A DNA stretch of 64,000 bases from Xanthomarina arctica (GCF_014638915.1 NZ_BMFQ01000003.1:744001-808000), one strand, 5' to 3'. Shown: positions 45,936 through 55,677, counted from the first letter of the stretch. Numbers and translations are program-made. The notes: a model not told the origin generated them from the letters alone.

Positions 45936-46505
45936 CTATTTGTTAATTCCGTTTATGAGAACCTTACTTAGCTCTGAACTTATCTTTTGTAATTCCAAAT
46001 CTTCTTTGGAAGGTATCCACATATATAAGGAACGCAAGGTGGACAGCATGGAAAAGAGCATTACTTCCATATTGTTATTAGCTATCTCTTTATTTAAAAT
46101 TCCAGACTTTAGAATACTTCTAAAGTCGTTTTCATAATTAACACGTAACTCTAAATAGTAATCAAGTTGCTCTTCCAAATGCATCCAATCACTATTTAAG
46201 GATGCCATTCCATCTGGATTTCTGCTTGTTATGTTTACATGAAGAGCAACAATATTTTCTAACTTATTGAGTGTATTGGTTTCAGATTGTTTAATTAAAA
46301 ACATTTCCTCAGTAAATTCCTCTGCTAAAGAAATAATAATGTCCTTAAGAATTTCTTGTTTGGAACTTATGTGATTATATAAACTTGCCGCCTTCATTCC
46401 CATGGCAGTTGCAATGTCTCTCATGGTTACAGCACTATATCCTTTTTCCTTAAAAAGTTTAGCCGCCGTTGTTATAATTTCTTCCTTACGTGTAATTTCT
46501 TTCAT
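45936..46505 (-). CDS. TetR-family transcriptional regulator of the paa cluster
   Basis: A 189-aa TetR protein. The N-terminal helix-turn-helix is clear: AAKLFKEKGYSAVTMRDIATAMGMKAASLYNHISSKQEIL (seen as YSAVTMRDIATAMGMKAASL, about 19-38). The remaining helices form the ligand domain, expected to bind a pathway CoA ester such as phenylacetyl-CoA, as PaaR-type regulators do. It is encoded directly before paaE on the same strand. Related palindromes lie upstream of paaE and upstream of its own gene, suggesting repression of both. Confidence 0.88.
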   Translation of the reverse strand: MKEITRKEEIITTAAKLFKEKGYSAVTMRDIATAMGMKAASLYNHISSKQEILKDIIISLAEEFTEEMFLIKQSETNTLNKLENIVALHVNITSRNPDGMASLNSDWMHLEEQLDYYLELRVNYENDFRSILKSGILNKEIANNNMEVMLFSMLSTLRSLYMWIPSKEDLELQKISSELSKVLINGINK

Positions 46506-46537
46506 AATATTGGATGAAGATACTCAAAAAATCAAGG

Positions 46538-46553
46538 TGTAACTCTTGTTACA
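46538..46553. promoter_or_regulatory. Operator-like palindrome upstream of the TetR gene
   Basis: TGTAACTCTTGTTACA (6-bp arms) in the 92-bp gap between the TetR gene and the divergent rhodanese gene. Eleven of twelve core bases equal the paaE operator (TAACACTTGTTA versus TAACTCTTGTTA). Autoregulation is inferred. Confidence 0.6.
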
Positions 46554-46597
46554 TTCAATTTCAAAAAAAACCAGGTACTTTGTAAAAAAATAAAATT

Positions 46598-46903
46598 ATG
46601 GGATTATTAGATTTTCTAACAGGTAATAAAGGTGATAAAATAAAAGATTTTCAATCTAGAAAAGCTATTATAATAGATGTAAGATCGAAAGAGGAATTTG
46701 CTCAAGGAGCTATTGCTGGGGCCAAAAACATTCCTTTACAAATATTAAACAGTAAAATTAACGAAATTAAGAAGCTTAACAAACCCGTAATTGCCTGTTG
46801 TGCTAGTGGAATGCGTTCTGCAAGTGCTACATCTTTACTAAATAAAAATGGCATAGAGACTATAAATGGTGGAGGTTGGAATAGTTTGAGCAAAAAACTA
46901 TAA
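46598..46903 (+). CDS. Single-domain rhodanese-like protein, copy 1
   Basis: A 101-aa sulfurtransferase-fold protein without a signal peptide. It shows IIIDVRSKEEFAQGAIAGAKNIPL and the active loop CCASGMRSA with the persulfide cysteine expected at Cys68. It ends NGGGWNSLSKKL. Rhodaneses shuttle sulfane sulfur from thiosulfate or persulfides. A second, similar gene follows 134 bp later on the same strand with the same length and ending, indicating tandem duplication. Divergent from the TetR gene and possibly sharing its operator region. Confidence 0.92.
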   Translation: MGLLDFLTGNKGDKIKDFQSRKAIIIDVRSKEEFAQGAIAGAKNIPLQILNSKINEIKKLNKPVIACCASGMRSASATSLLNKNGIETINGGGWNSLSKKL

Positions 46904-47037
46904 GTCTCTCCTAGTTACAGCCCTATATGTTTCCCTTAAAAGCTTGGTTACTGTTTTTGTAATTTCTGCTATATGTGATTCTTATTTCAACTGAAGTTTC
47001 TATTTAATTGTTGTAAATTTATATCAAAAGAAAAACT

Positions 47038-47343
47038 ATGGGATTTTTAGATTTTATTTTTGGCGCAAAAAAAAGACAGGTACAGGAATATTTAGATAGA
47101 GGCGCAGTCATTTTGGATGTAAGATCTCAACGCGAATGGGATAATGGGCATATTGAAAACGCAAAACATATTCCATTAGATGATTTACAAAATCATGTTA
47201 GTGAATTAAAACAAATGAATAAATCGTTTATAGTTTGTTGTGAAAGTGGCGTTAGAAGCTCTGAAGCAGCCGAATATTTAAGTCTCCACAATATAGATGC
47301 GACTAATGGTGGAGGTTGGATAAATTTGAAAAAAAAATTATAG
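47038..47343 (+). CDS. Single-domain rhodanese-like protein, copy 2
   Basis: Also 101 aa, paralogue of the preceding gene: GFLDFIFGAKKRQVQEYLD, VILDVRSQREWDNGHIENAKHIPL and the active loop CCESGVRSSEA with Cys68. The substituted loop residues (Glu for Ala) suggest a different substrate or partner from copy 1. Its last bases overlap by 6 nt the end of the convergent DUF4230 gene. No terminator separates the two. Confidence 0.92.
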   Translation: MGFLDFIFGAKKRQVQEYLDRGAVILDVRSQREWDNGHIENAKHIPLDDLQNHVSELKQMNKSFIVCCESGVRSSEAAEYLSLHNIDATNGGGWINLKKKL

Positions 47344-47952
47344 TTTTAAACCTTGAAATTCTTGGATGTTGTTAATAGGAGTTTGATTGTATTGCAAGGT
47401 CCAACCTAAAGAATTTGTGAGAATATAGAATTTAGATAATTCGCTAATTAATCTATTTTTAGCATTGGTTTTTATTTCTGAAGCTTCTACTTTTTTCATC
47501 AATGCTTCTTTGACCGTTTCCTTAATATTATTATAGTCACTTGCTTCAAACGGATTTAAGAAATCGGCTTGCACATCGTAATATTCAAAATCCGGACTTA
47601 TTTTTATTTCTTCTTCGGGAATGTATAAAATGATAAGTGTTTTTGATTCTTCATCTAGTTCAAATTCTATTTTACTTAAATCGTATGCAATGAAAACATC
47701 GGCATTAACAACAACTAATGCTTTTTTCTCTGAGGTAATATAGTCTCCTAAAATCTCTTTAGAATTCTTATAATTAAAAACTTCACTAAAATGACCTTCG
47801 GTAACAATTAGCTTTCCTACATTCTTAATTTGCTCTTGAATTAAGGCAGAACTTTCTTTAAGAATCGTTTCATCTTCTTGCTTATCTCCACAATATTTGA
47901 AGGTAAAAAGTACAATTAAAGTTATAATAACACCGAATAAGATTTTTCTCAT
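47338..47952 (-). CDS. DUF4230 family membrane-anchored protein
   Basis: A 204-aa protein with a single N-terminal hydrophobic anchor (ILFGVIITLIVLFTFKYCG; the Cys at 21 could also be lipidated). The DUF4230 body carries KLIVTEGHFSEVFNY, KKALVVVNADVFIAYDLSKI and LIILYIPEEEIKISPDFEYYDV. The family is widespread in Bacteroidetes and Firmicutes and has no known biochemical role. The gene is convergent with the rhodanese gene. Confidence 0.85.
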   Translation of the reverse strand: MRKILFGVIITLIVLFTFKYCGDKQEDETILKESSALIQEQIKNVGKLIVTEGHFSEVFNYKNSKEILGDYITSEKKALVVVNADVFIAYDLSKIEFELDEESKTLIILYIPEEEIKISPDFEYYDVQADFLNPFEASDYNNIKETVKEALMKKVEASEIKTNAKNRLISELSKFYILTNSLGWTLQYNQTPINNIQEFQGLKL

Positions 47953-48032
47953 ATTTCTAATTTAGAAAAAACATTAGCTTTCTTAATTTAATTAAGCAAA
48001 CTAATGTCTTTTAAAAGTATGTTTATAATCAA

Positions 48033-48767
48033 TTATTCATATATGAATTCTATTGTTGCAAATTCTTCGGAACCTAATGCACCAGAAAATACGGTGGCAG
48101 AAATTGGATAATTATCTGAACTGTAACTATATTCCACAGTCCTAATTACATTTGGTTGATTAGCATTTACGGTTTGAGTTAAAGTTGTTAGGTTGTTTGT
48201 TGTTACAGGGTATCCAAGAAATCCTAAAACTTCCTTATGATCAACATTAGTAAAAGGATTATTCTTATTATCATAATAGTAAGTATTAGTCTTATTAGTA
48301 TCAACCGCCGAAACAATGTTCCCATCTAGAAATGTATAGATGTATTCTAATTCATTGTTTATATTATATGTTACGGTATCATCATCATTATAAGTAATTG
48401 TAGTTATCATTCCTTCAGAACTACTTCCTACAAAATTTTTGGTTACATTTATTAATCTGTTATTCGAATCATATGTCAAGTTTGATGTAGTCACTAGTTC
48501 GTCATTAATATATTCATTTATATCAGTTAAAAATTCTCCTGTATATAAGTAATCCTCGTGCAAACCATGATCACCTGTGAACTTTATAAGTTTATTTCCA
48601 TCATAGATGTAATTGGATGTTACAACTTCACCATCGCTAGGTGTAGATATTTGTGTTTTCAATTTCAGGGAATTCTCAATAGGTATAGGAGACGGTGAAT
48701 CGTCATCACTTGAGCAGGAAGTTAAAAGGAAAGGGAATACAAATAAGGCAAAAATTATTTTTTTCAT
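48033..48767 (-). CDS. Lipoprotein with YD-like strand repeats
   Basis: A 244-aa lipoprotein (signal MKKIIFALFVFPFLLTSCSS, Cys18) followed by an acidic SDDDSPSP linker. The mature part is a series of short tyrosine-rich beta units (NYIYDGNKLIKFTGD, LTYDSNNRLINVTKN, YYYDNKNNPFTN, EYSYSSDNYPISATV), resembling RHS/YD-type or DUF4595-like lipoproteins of Bacteroidetes. It is probably an outer-membrane or surface lipoprotein. Function unknown. Confidence 0.75.
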   Translation of the reverse strand: MKKIIFALFVFPFLLTSCSSDDDSPSPIPIENSLKLKTQISTPSDGEVVTSNYIYDGNKLIKFTGDHGLHEDYLYTGEFLTDINEYINDELVTTSNLTYDSNNRLINVTKNFVGSSSEGMITTITYNDDDTVTYNINNELEYIYTFLDGNIVSAVDTNKTNTYYYDNKNNPFTNVDHKEVLGFLGYPVTTNNLTTLTQTVNANQPNVIRTVEYSYSSDNYPISATVFSGALGSEEFATIEFIYE

Positions 48768-49329
48768 AATATCTGTTTTTTTTTATAAAAATCACTAGTG
48801 AATTTAATACAAAATACTCAATTAAAAAAATCAAAACTCATTTCCGTACTTCATTAACTCAAGTTAGAATAAACGATAAGCTTTTTATATGATGATTTAT
48901 TTGACAAAATTTTGAATCAAATTAATTACAAAAAACCCAGGAACAATTAAAAATTATAATTTTCACACTCTAAAGAAGATGAAAATATTAAGTGTAAGTT
49001 CTAACGGAATGAGATTTTTTTTTGATAAAATTTTAGGCAGTGTGGAAATGAAATTCTTATTTAATCATTGGGTTATTAAGTTTTAATACAACAAATATTT
49101 TTAATTATTTAAGCATAAAAAAAACATCAAACTCAATCCCTCAAAAGATAGATATTGTTTGATGCTTATGAATATAATTGATTAATAGCATATTAAAAGT
49201 ACAATTTAAAGGTTTATCTAAATTAAATATTCGATAAACAGATATTAAAAAAAGATTAAGCGTCATATCCGTACCTTATTAACTACATATCGATCCTCCG
49301 TCTAGACATTCCTCTTCTTATAATAAAGT
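48768..49329. other. 562-bp gene-free AT-rich stretch
   Basis: No frame with signal peptide, domain or plausible composition is present on either strand. A weak hairpin (CATCAAAC 49125-49132 and GTTTGATG 49157-49164, loop of 24 nt) is the only structured segment seen. The stretch lies downstream of the GSCFA gene and upstream of the lipoprotein gene, so it must hold the latter's promoter. Confidence 0.5.
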
Positions 49330-50292
49330 TTAAAAAGAAAGGTGTGACACACGAGATTGTAGCTTTTTTTGTCTTTCAGATAACTTTTGAAGAAACAATT
49401 TATGAGCTTCAGAATCTGGATTAAATGGCTTATGCTGAAGTCCTTTTTGAATGGCATCTACTTCTTCCATTATTTTTGAAGCTTCTTCTGAAATCCAAAC
49501 TTCTTTAAAGGCCTCCCATATGTAATTAATAGCTGTTTGACTTGGATGTATCAAGTCTTCGGCATAAAAACGGTAATCGCGAAGCTCGTCCATCATAATT
49601 TCGTAAGACGGGAAGTATCCTTCGGCTACGCTCAAGAACCTATTACTATTTAAAACTTGATGAATAGCTGCAATTAAATGTGCCTTACTTAGAGTGTTTT
49701 CTACAAAGCCATCTTTTAAATGCCTAACAGGCGAAACCGTAAATATGATTGACACTTGAGGGTTGACACTTTTAATTAAACTAAATATTGCTTCTAGAGA
49801 TTGGGAAATCTCATCAACGGAAAGCAGTTCTTTTAAAAACTTTTTTTGCGGTACTTTATGACAATTCGCCACAATAGTATCTGTTTCGATAGCTCTGTAA
49901 ACCCAAGCTGTTCCTAATGTAATTATTAAATGTGTTGATTCTTGAAGATGTTTCTTTGTGAGTTTGATTTGCTTGTTCAAACTATCTAACAAATCTTCTT
50001 TGGAGGGCGAACTTAACTTTGAATGGGCTTCAAAACAATGCCATTGTTCATTTTGAAAAAAAACATCTTCTTCTGAATATTCTTTTTCGTTAATAGCATT
50101 TGTAATTAAGTTTTCAATTGCTAATGGCTGAAATAAAATTCCAAAAGGATTTTGAAGAGACTGAAATTTAAAATAATCCAATTTTTGTCCCATGTTTTCT
50201 ACAAAACATGACCCAATTAAAAGCAATTTCGAATGATAATCTATTTGATTATGCTGTTGTTTTATTAATGGGATTTTTGTTTGGAGGTTCAT
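49330..50292 (-). CDS. GSCFA-domain protein (SGNH-like)
   Basis: A 320-aa protein of the GSCFA family. The namesake motif is LLIGSCFVENMGQKLDYFKF near residue 25, with the nucleophile Ser28 expected. THLIITLGTAWVYR (about 122-135), FTVSPVRHLKDGFVEN, the block FPSYEIMMDELRDYRFYAEDLIHPS (seen as EIMMDELRDYRFY) and the final His support an SGNH-hydrolase-like fold. Residues about 217-226 (LSVAEG) may derive from a dispersed repeat. Pairing with alaS upstream is common in Bacteroidetes. Substrate unknown. Confidence 0.9.
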   Translation of the reverse strand: MNLQTKIPLIKQQHNQIDYHSKLLLIGSCFVENMGQKLDYFKFQSLQNPFGILFQPLAIENLITNAINEKEYSEEDVFFQNEQWHCFEAHSKLSSPSKEDLLDSLNKQIKLTKKHLQESTHLIITLGTAWVYRAIETDTIVANCHKVPQKKFLKELLSVDEISQSLEAIFSLIKSVNPQVSIIFTVSPVRHLKDGFVENTLSKAHLIAAIHQVLNSNRFLSVAEGYFPSYEIMMDELRDYRFYAEDLIHPSQTAINYIWEAFKEVWISEEASKIMEEVDAIQKGLQHKPFNPDSEAHKLFLQKLSERQKKLQSRVSHLSF

Positions 50293-50311
50293 TTAGACAC
50301 TTATTTAATTA

Positions 50312-50410
50312 TTACACAGAGATTCACAGAGTTAAAAAGATTCACAGAGAGATTTGGATTAAAAAAAACTCTGAGAATCTCTGAGAATTTACTCTGTGTA
50401 ACTCTGTGAA
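50312..50410. repeat. Large inverted repeat between alaS and the GSCFA gene
   Basis: TTACACAGAGATTCACAGAG (50312-50331) and the complement of TTCACAGAGTTACACAGAG near 50388-50409 can pair almost completely, and inner CAGAGA/TCTCTG words pair too. The ACACAGAG/TTCACAGAG words make up nearly the whole gap. Confidence 0.8.
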
Positions 50411-50426
50411 AAAACTTAGTTATATA

Positions 50427-53036
50427 TTAATCTAAATATGCTTTAGCAGCTTCCAAAGCTTCTTCAAGACCTTCTGGTTTCTTTCCTCCTGCAGTTGCAA
50501 AGAAAGGTTGTCCGCCTCCACCTCCTTGGATGTGTTTTCCTAATTCTCTTACTATTTTTCCAGCATCTAGTCCTTTTTCAGCAACTAATTCTTTAGATAT
50601 ATAACAAGACAATAAGGCTTTTCCGTCGTTTTCTGCTCCAAATAACAAGAATAAATTTTTATATTGGCTTCCAAGTTCAAAGCAAACATCTTTAATTCCA
50701 GCAGCATCTAAATCTAATTTTTTAGCTAAAAACTGAATCCCATTTATTTCGGTTAATTCGTTTTTAAGATCGCCTTTTACATTTTTAGCTTTCTCTTTAA
50801 GTAACCCTTCAATTTGTTTTCTAAGATCTAAGTTTTCGTCTTGTAAATTCTGAAGTGCTTTAACAGGTTCGTTGTTATTTAATAAGGATTTCATTTCTGT
50901 ATACGTCTTATTTACATCTACGAAATAATCTTTTAAAGCATCGTTAGTAATCGCTTCAATACGACGAATTCCTGCCGCCACAGCTCCTTCTGATACAATT
51001 TTAAAAAACCAGATATCACCTGTGTTTTTAACATGTGTTCCTCCACATAATTCTATGGATTGACCAAAACGAACCATACGAACGGTATCGCCATATTTTT
51101 CACCAAAAAGTGCCATAGCTCCTTCTTCTATAGCTTCTTCCATAGGCATGTTTCTTTTCTCTTGAAGCGGTAATTTTCCTGCGATTCTAGCATTCACAAA
51201 ATTTTCAACGTCGCTTAATTCTTCTGTAGTCATTTTTGCAAAATGAGAAAAATCAAAACGCAAATATTTGGAATGTACTGCAGAGCCTTTTTGCTCGACA
51301 TGCATTCCTAAAACTTCTCTTAAAGCTTGATGCAACAAATGTGTTGCAGTATGATTACACTCTGTTCTATATCTTTGTTTTGAATCTACGGTAGCTTTAA
51401 AAGTTTCCTCTAAATTTTTTGGCAGATTTTTCGCAAAGTGAATAATAACATTATTTTCCTTCTTCGTATCCAAAATATAAACCACATCTCCATGTGCATC
51501 TTCCAAATACCCTTTATCTCCAACTTGTCCTCCACCTTCCGGATAAAAAGGTGTTAAATTGAAAACCAATTGATACATTTCACCATCTTTCTTAGAAATC
51601 ACTTTTCTGTATCGTGTTAATTTCACGTTTGTTTCAAGAAGGTCGTAACCAACAAATTCTTGAACAGCATCTTCTTTTAAAATGGTCCAATCTTCGGTAC
51701 TCATTTCACTAGCTGCACGAGAACGGTCTTTCTGTTTTTTCATTTCTACGTGAAAACCTGCTTCATCTAACCGAAGGCCTTTTTCGCGAAGAATTAAAGC
51801 GGTTAAATCTATTGGAAACCCAAACGTATCGTACAATTCGAAAGCTTTCTCCCCAGAAATAATTTCAGAATTCTCTTCTTCAACTATTCTATTAAGTAAG
51901 ACTAATCCTTGATCCAAGGTTCTTAAAAAAGAATGTTCCTCTTCTCTAATTACATTTTCAATAAGTTGCTTTTGAGATTTAAGTTCTGGAAATGCATCTC
52001 CCATTTTTTCACTTAAAACATCTACTAATCTATAAATAAAAGGTTCTTTTTGATCTAAAAACGTAAAACTATAACGAATAGCACGACGCAAAATTCGTCT
52101 AATTACATAACCTGCTCCTGTATTACTAGGCAATTGGCCATCTGCTATAGAAAATGCAACTGCACGCACGTGATCTGAAATAACACGAATAGCGACATCT
52201 ACTTTTTCATCTTTTCCATAAGGCTTATCTGCAATAGTTTCAATTTCTCTAATGATTGGTGTAAACACATCCGTATCATAATTAGACTGAACACCTTGCA
52301 TAACCATGCACAAACGTTCAAACCCCATGCCTGTATCAATATGCTTATTTGGCAAAGCTTCAAGAGAACCATTTGCTTTACGATTGTATTGCATGAATAC
52401 GAGGTTCCAAATCTCCACCACTTGTGGATGATCCATATTCACTAAAGATTTTCCATCAACTTTCGCTTTCTCTTCTGCTGAACGAATATCTACATGAATC
52501 TCACTACAAGGACCACAAGGACCTTGATCTCCCATTTCCCAAAAGTTATCTTTCTTATTTCCCATTAGAATACGATCTTCAGAAATATACTGTTTCCATA
52601 AATCGTAAGCTTCTTGATCCATAGGGATTCCATCACCTTCATCACCTTCAAAAACGGTAACATAAAGGATGTCTTTATCAATTTTATAAACTTCGGTTAA
52701 CAATTCCCAAGCCCAAGCTATCGCTTCCTTTTTAAAATAATCGCCAAAACTCCAGTTTCCTAGCATTTCGAAAAGCGTGTGATGATAAGTATCATAACCA
52801 ACTTCTTCTAAATCGTTATGTTTTCCAGATACACGCAAACATTTTTGGGAATCTGAAATACGATTATTTTTTGGTACAGCATTTCCTAAGAAATATTCTT
52901 TAAAAGGTGCCATTCCTGAATTGACAAACATAAGCGTTGGATCGTCCTTCAACACCATTGGAGCAGATGGTACAATACTGTGTTTTTTATCTTTAAAAAA
53001 ACTTAAAAATTTTGCGCGTACTTCTTGAGACTTCAT
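50427..53036 (-). CDS. alaS: Alanyl-tRNA synthetase
   Basis: Charges tRNA-Ala. The 869-aa class II enzyme has motif 1/2 regions in [53 protein letters not shown], the [16 protein letters not shown] motif (GxGxxxRR), the editing-domain zinc ligands in [16 protein letters not shown] and [10 protein letters not shown], and the C-Ala domain ending [19 protein letters not shown]. Length and start match the family. Divergent from the M23 peptidase gene. Confidence 0.98.
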   Translation of the reverse strand: MKSQEVRAKFLSFFKDKKHSIVPSAPMVLKDDPTLMFVNSGMAPFKEYFLGNAVPKNNRISDSQKCLRVSGKHNDLEEVGYDTYHHTLFEMLGNWSFGDYFKKEAIAWAWELLTEVYKIDKDILYVTVFEGDEGDGIPMDQEAYDLWKQYISEDRILMGNKKDNFWEMGDQGPCGPCSEIHVDIRSAEEKAKVDGKSLVNMDHPQVVEIWNLVFMQYNRKANGSLEALPNKHIDTGMGFERLCMVMQGVQSNYDTDVFTPIIREIETIADKPYGKDEKVDVAIRVISDHVRAVAFSIADGQLPSNTGAGYVIRRILRRAIRYSFTFLDQKEPFIYRLVDVLSEKMGDAFPELKSQKQLIENVIREEEHSFLRTLDQGLVLLNRIVEEENSEIISGEKAFELYDTFGFPIDLTALILREKGLRLDEAGFHVEMKKQKDRSRAASEMSTEDWTILKEDAVQEFVGYDLLETNVKLTRYRKVISKKDGEMYQLVFNLTPFYPEGGGQVGDKGYLEDAHGDVVYILDTKKENNVIIHFAKNLPKNLEETFKATVDSKQRYRTECNHTATHLLHQALREVLGMHVEQKGSAVHSKYLRFDFSHFAKMTTEELSDVENFVNARIAGKLPLQEKRNMPMEEAIEEGAMALFGEKYGDTVRMVRFGQSIELCGGTHVKNTGDIWFFKIVSEGAVAAGIRRIEAITNDALKDYFVDVNKTYTEMKSLLNNNEPVKALQNLQDENLDLRKQIEGLLKEKAKNVKGDLKNELTEINGIQFLAKKLDLDAAGIKDVCFELGSQYKNLFLLFGAENDGKALLSCYISKELVAEKGLDAGKIVRELGKHIQGGGGGQPFFATAGGKKPEGLEEALEAAKAYLD

Positions 53037-53192
53037 CTATTTATTTTGAAAGCTTGATTTCTGTTAAATTTTCTATAAAACGAGACATTTTTTACAATTT
53101 CTCTACAAATCTATTTTAAATTTCGGATTGAGAGACCCTACTTTCTTATTTTATCATTTAGTTTTCACTAAATTTACATTAAAAATATTTTG

Positions 53193-53200
53193 TAGGTTTG
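53193..53200 (+). promoter_or_regulatory. Candidate -7 box of the M23-MerR operon
   Basis: TAGGTTTG fits TAnnTTTG and lies 69 nt before the M23 gene's ATG. No strong -33 TTTG partner is visible. Confidence 0.45.
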
Positions 53201-53268
53201 TTCGTTTTGGATATTAATTGATAAATTGTTATAAATTAATTCCATGCAAAAATAGCATAAATTAGATA

Positions 53269-54240
53269 ATGAGTAAGGTAAAATATCATTATGATCCTGA
53301 TACGCTTTCTTATAGAAGAATAGAGCGAAAAAAAAGTAGAACGGTAAAATACATGATGCTATTTTTACTGGCCTCTGCTATTTTCGCCTTTATATTTATT
53401 TTTATATCTAGTCAATTCATTGAATCTCCAAGAGAAAAAGGTTTAAAACACGAATTACAGAATGCCGAATTACAGCTTGAGTTATTAAACAGAAAGATGG
53501 ACGAGACAGAGACTGTTTTAGCCAGCATTGCTGAAAGAGACAACAATATTTATCGTTTGTATTTTGAAGCAAATCCAATACCAGATGAACAAAGAAAAGC
53601 TGGTTTTGGAGGTATTAATCGCTATAAAGATTTAGAAGGATTCGATAATTCGAAATTAATTATAGAAAGTCATAAACGTATTGATCAACTGCAAAAACAA
53701 ATTGTGGTACAATCAAAATCTCTAGATGAAATCACCAAATTAGCGGAACAAAAGGAAAAACTTTTGGAAGCTATTCCTGCCATACAACCTGTTACAAATG
53801 AAGATTTAACAAGAATGGCTTCTGGTTATGGGATTAGAACCGATCCTTTTACCAAAGCAAGAAAAATGCACTGGGGCATGGATTTTACAGCACCTCGTGG
53901 CACACCTATTTATGCTTCTGGGGATGGCGTTGTAGTAAGGGCAGACAATGCATCTTCTGGTTATGGAAACCATGTACGAATAGATCATGGATATGGATAC
54001 GTTAGTCTTTACGGACATATGTATAAATACAATGTAAAGAAGAATCAGAAAGTAAAACGTGGTGATATCATTGGATTTGTTGGAAGCACAGGACGATCTG
54101 AAGCGCCACATTTACACTATGAAATTTTTAAAGATGGCGAACGTATCAATCCGTTAAATTTCTATTACGGAAGTTTATCTGCTGAAGAATTTAATAAATT
54201 ATTGGAACACGCTTCCTTAGAAAATCAATCTTTAGACTAA
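53269..54240 (+). CDS. M23-family metallopeptidase (murein endopeptidase type)
   Basis: A 323-aa membrane-anchored periplasmic peptidase. One membrane segment lies at about 26-46 (MMLFLLASAIFAFIFIFIS), a coiled coil follows (60-100, LQNAELQLELLNRKMDETE), and the LytM/M23 domain is at about 185-300. The zinc site is HWGMDFTAPRGTPIYA (HxxxD) and APHLHYEIFKDG (HxH). This is the Flavobacterial version of proteins that trim peptide crosslinks or activate amidases. Its stop overlaps the ATG of the next gene by one base (TAATG). Confidence 0.95.
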   Translation: MSKVKYHYDPDTLSYRRIERKKSRTVKYMMLFLLASAIFAFIFIFISSQFIESPREKGLKHELQNAELQLELLNRKMDETETVLASIAERDNNIYRLYFEANPIPDEQRKAGFGGINRYKDLEGFDNSKLIIESHKRIDQLQKQIVVQSKSLDEITKLAEQKEKLLEAIPAIQPVTNEDLTRMASGYGIRTDPFTKARKMHWGMDFTAPRGTPIYASGDGVVVRADNASSGYGNHVRIDHGYGYVSLYGHMYKYNVKKNQKVKRGDIIGFVGSTGRSEAPHLHYEIFKDGERINPLNFYYGSLSAEEFNKLLEHASLENQSLD

Positions 54241-54569
54241 TGCATATAGATTTACCTGAAAAACGATATTACGGTATTGGCGAAGTAGCTAATGCTTTTG
54301 GCGTGAATACCTCTTTAATTCGTTTTTGGGAAAAAGAATTTGATGTCTTAAAACCTAAGAAAAACGCAAAAGGCAATAGGAAGTTTACGCCTGAAGACAT
54401 TAAAAATCTAAAATTTATATTTCATCTAGTAAAAGAAAGAGGTTTTACTCTTGAAGGTGCAAAAACACATCTAAAAGAAGAGAAAAAGAAACCCCTTGAA
54501 GTTTTCGAAATTATTACTAAATTAGAAAATATCAAGTCGCAACTAAATAAAATTAAAGAGCAATTGTAA
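54240..54569 (+). CDS. MerR-family transcriptional regulator
   Basis: A 109-aa protein consisting of a MerR winged helix (KRYYGIGEVANAFGVNTSLI, about 8-27, then RFWEKEF and NRKFTPEDI) and a short C-terminal helix likely for dimerisation. It has no ligand domain or metal cysteines. Position between the M23 peptidase and LemA genes is conserved in Flavobacteria, but the regulated targets are unknown. Translationally coupled to the peptidase gene. Confidence 0.92.
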   Translation: MHIDLPEKRYYGIGEVANAFGVNTSLIRFWEKEFDVLKPKKNAKGNRKFTPEDIKNLKFIFHLVKERGFTLEGAKTHLKEEKKKPLEVFEIITKLENIKSQLNKIKEQL

Positions 54570-54627
54570 CATCTTTATAACTTTTACAACTAATATAAAA
54601 AAACACTAACACTTAAAATTAAATATT

Positions 54628-55227
54628 ATGAAAAAATGGTTAATTCCTGTACTTATTATAGCAGTCATTGCTTTTGGCGTTTACAGATGGGCTGTAGGAT
54701 TTAATAATACGGCGGTTGTACTTAATGAAAACGTAAGTGAAGCTTGGGGAAATGTCCAAACTTCTTATCAACGTAGAAACGATTTAATTGGCAATCTTGT
54801 AAATACCGTTAAAGGAGCTGCCGATTTTGAAAAAAGCACTCTTGAAGCTGTTATTAAAGCTAGAAGTGAAGCTACAAAAACAACAATTGATCCTTCAAAT
54901 ATTACACCAGAGCAATTACAAGAATTCAATCAAGCTCAAGGAGGATTAAGCAGTGCGTTATCCAGACTTTTGGTTACCGTTGAAAGATACCCGGAACTAA
55001 AATCCAATCAGAATTTCTTAAAACTTCAGGATGAACTAACTAGCACAGAAAACACCATTCAAACTGCTAGAACACGTTATAATGAAGCTATCAAACCTTA
55101 TAACACTCATGTTAAAACATTCCCTAATTCTGTATTAGCAGGTATTTTTAATTTTGAAGGAAAACCATATTTCGATGCTGAAGCTGGAGCTGAAAAACCA
55201 GTAGAAGTTGAATTTGATTTTAAATAA
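54628..55227 (+). CDS. LemA family protein
   Basis: A 199-aa LemA protein: one N-terminal membrane segment (MKKWLIPVLIIAVIAFGVYRW), then a helical bundle with NVSEAWGNVQTSYQRRNDLIGNLVN and VERYPELKSNQNFLKLQDEL, ending NFEGKPYFDAEAGAEKPVEVEF. LemA proteins sit in the cytoplasmic membrane and are often paired with TPM-domain proteins, as here. Molecular role unresolved. Spacing of 6 nt to the next gene suggests coupled expression. Confidence 0.96.
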   Translation: MKKWLIPVLIIAVIAFGVYRWAVGFNNTAVVLNENVSEAWGNVQTSYQRRNDLIGNLVNTVKGAADFEKSTLEAVIKARSEATKTTIDPSNITPEQLQEFNQAQGGLSSALSRLLVTVERYPELKSNQNFLKLQDELTSTENTIQTARTRYNEAIKPYNTHVKTFPNSVLAGIFNFEGKPYFDAEAGAEKPVEVEFDFK

Positions 55228-55233
55228 AAAGAT

Positions 55234-55671
55234 ATGTCTAAAATAGAAGATTTTTTAACTGCTCAAGAAGAACAAGATATTATTAATGCCATTCGCGTGG
55301 CTGAAAAAAATACATCTGGGGAAATCAGGGTGCATCTTGAAAAATCTTCTAAAACGGACGTATTTGATCGCGCCATGGAAGTCTTCCATTATTTAAAAAT
55401 GGACAATACAAAAGAACAAAATGGGGTATTAATTTATGTTGCTGTAGAAGATAAAACGTTTGTTATATATGGCGACAAAGGCATTAATGACATAGTTGGT
55501 AAAGATTTCTGGGATGACACGAAAGATGCTATTCAATCGCAATTTAAATCTGGAAATTTTAAACAAGGCCTTGTAAATGGTATTTTAAAAGCAGGAAATG
55601 CTTTAGAAAAACACTTTCCTTGGCAACATAACGACACCAACGAATTAAGTAACGAGATATCAAAAGGATAA
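55234..55671 (+). CDS. TPM-domain protein, short form
   Basis: A 145-aa protein made almost only of the TPM domain (LTAQEEQDIINAIRVAEKNT, SGEIRVHLE, NGVLIYVAVEDKTFVIYGDKGI, DFWDDTKDAIQSQFKSGNF). It lacks a signal peptide and anchor, unlike the following gene. TPM domains in plants have been linked to photosystem II repair and acid phosphatase activity; in bacteria the role is unclear. Middle gene of the LemA-TPM-TPM group. Confidence 0.9.
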   Translation: MSKIEDFLTAQEEQDIINAIRVAEKNTSGEIRVHLEKSSKTDVFDRAMEVFHYLKMDNTKEQNGVLIYVAVEDKTFVIYGDKGINDIVGKDFWDDTKDAIQSQFKSGNFKQGLVNGILKAGNALEKHFPWQHNDTNELSNEISKG

Positions 55672-55677
55672 AATAGC

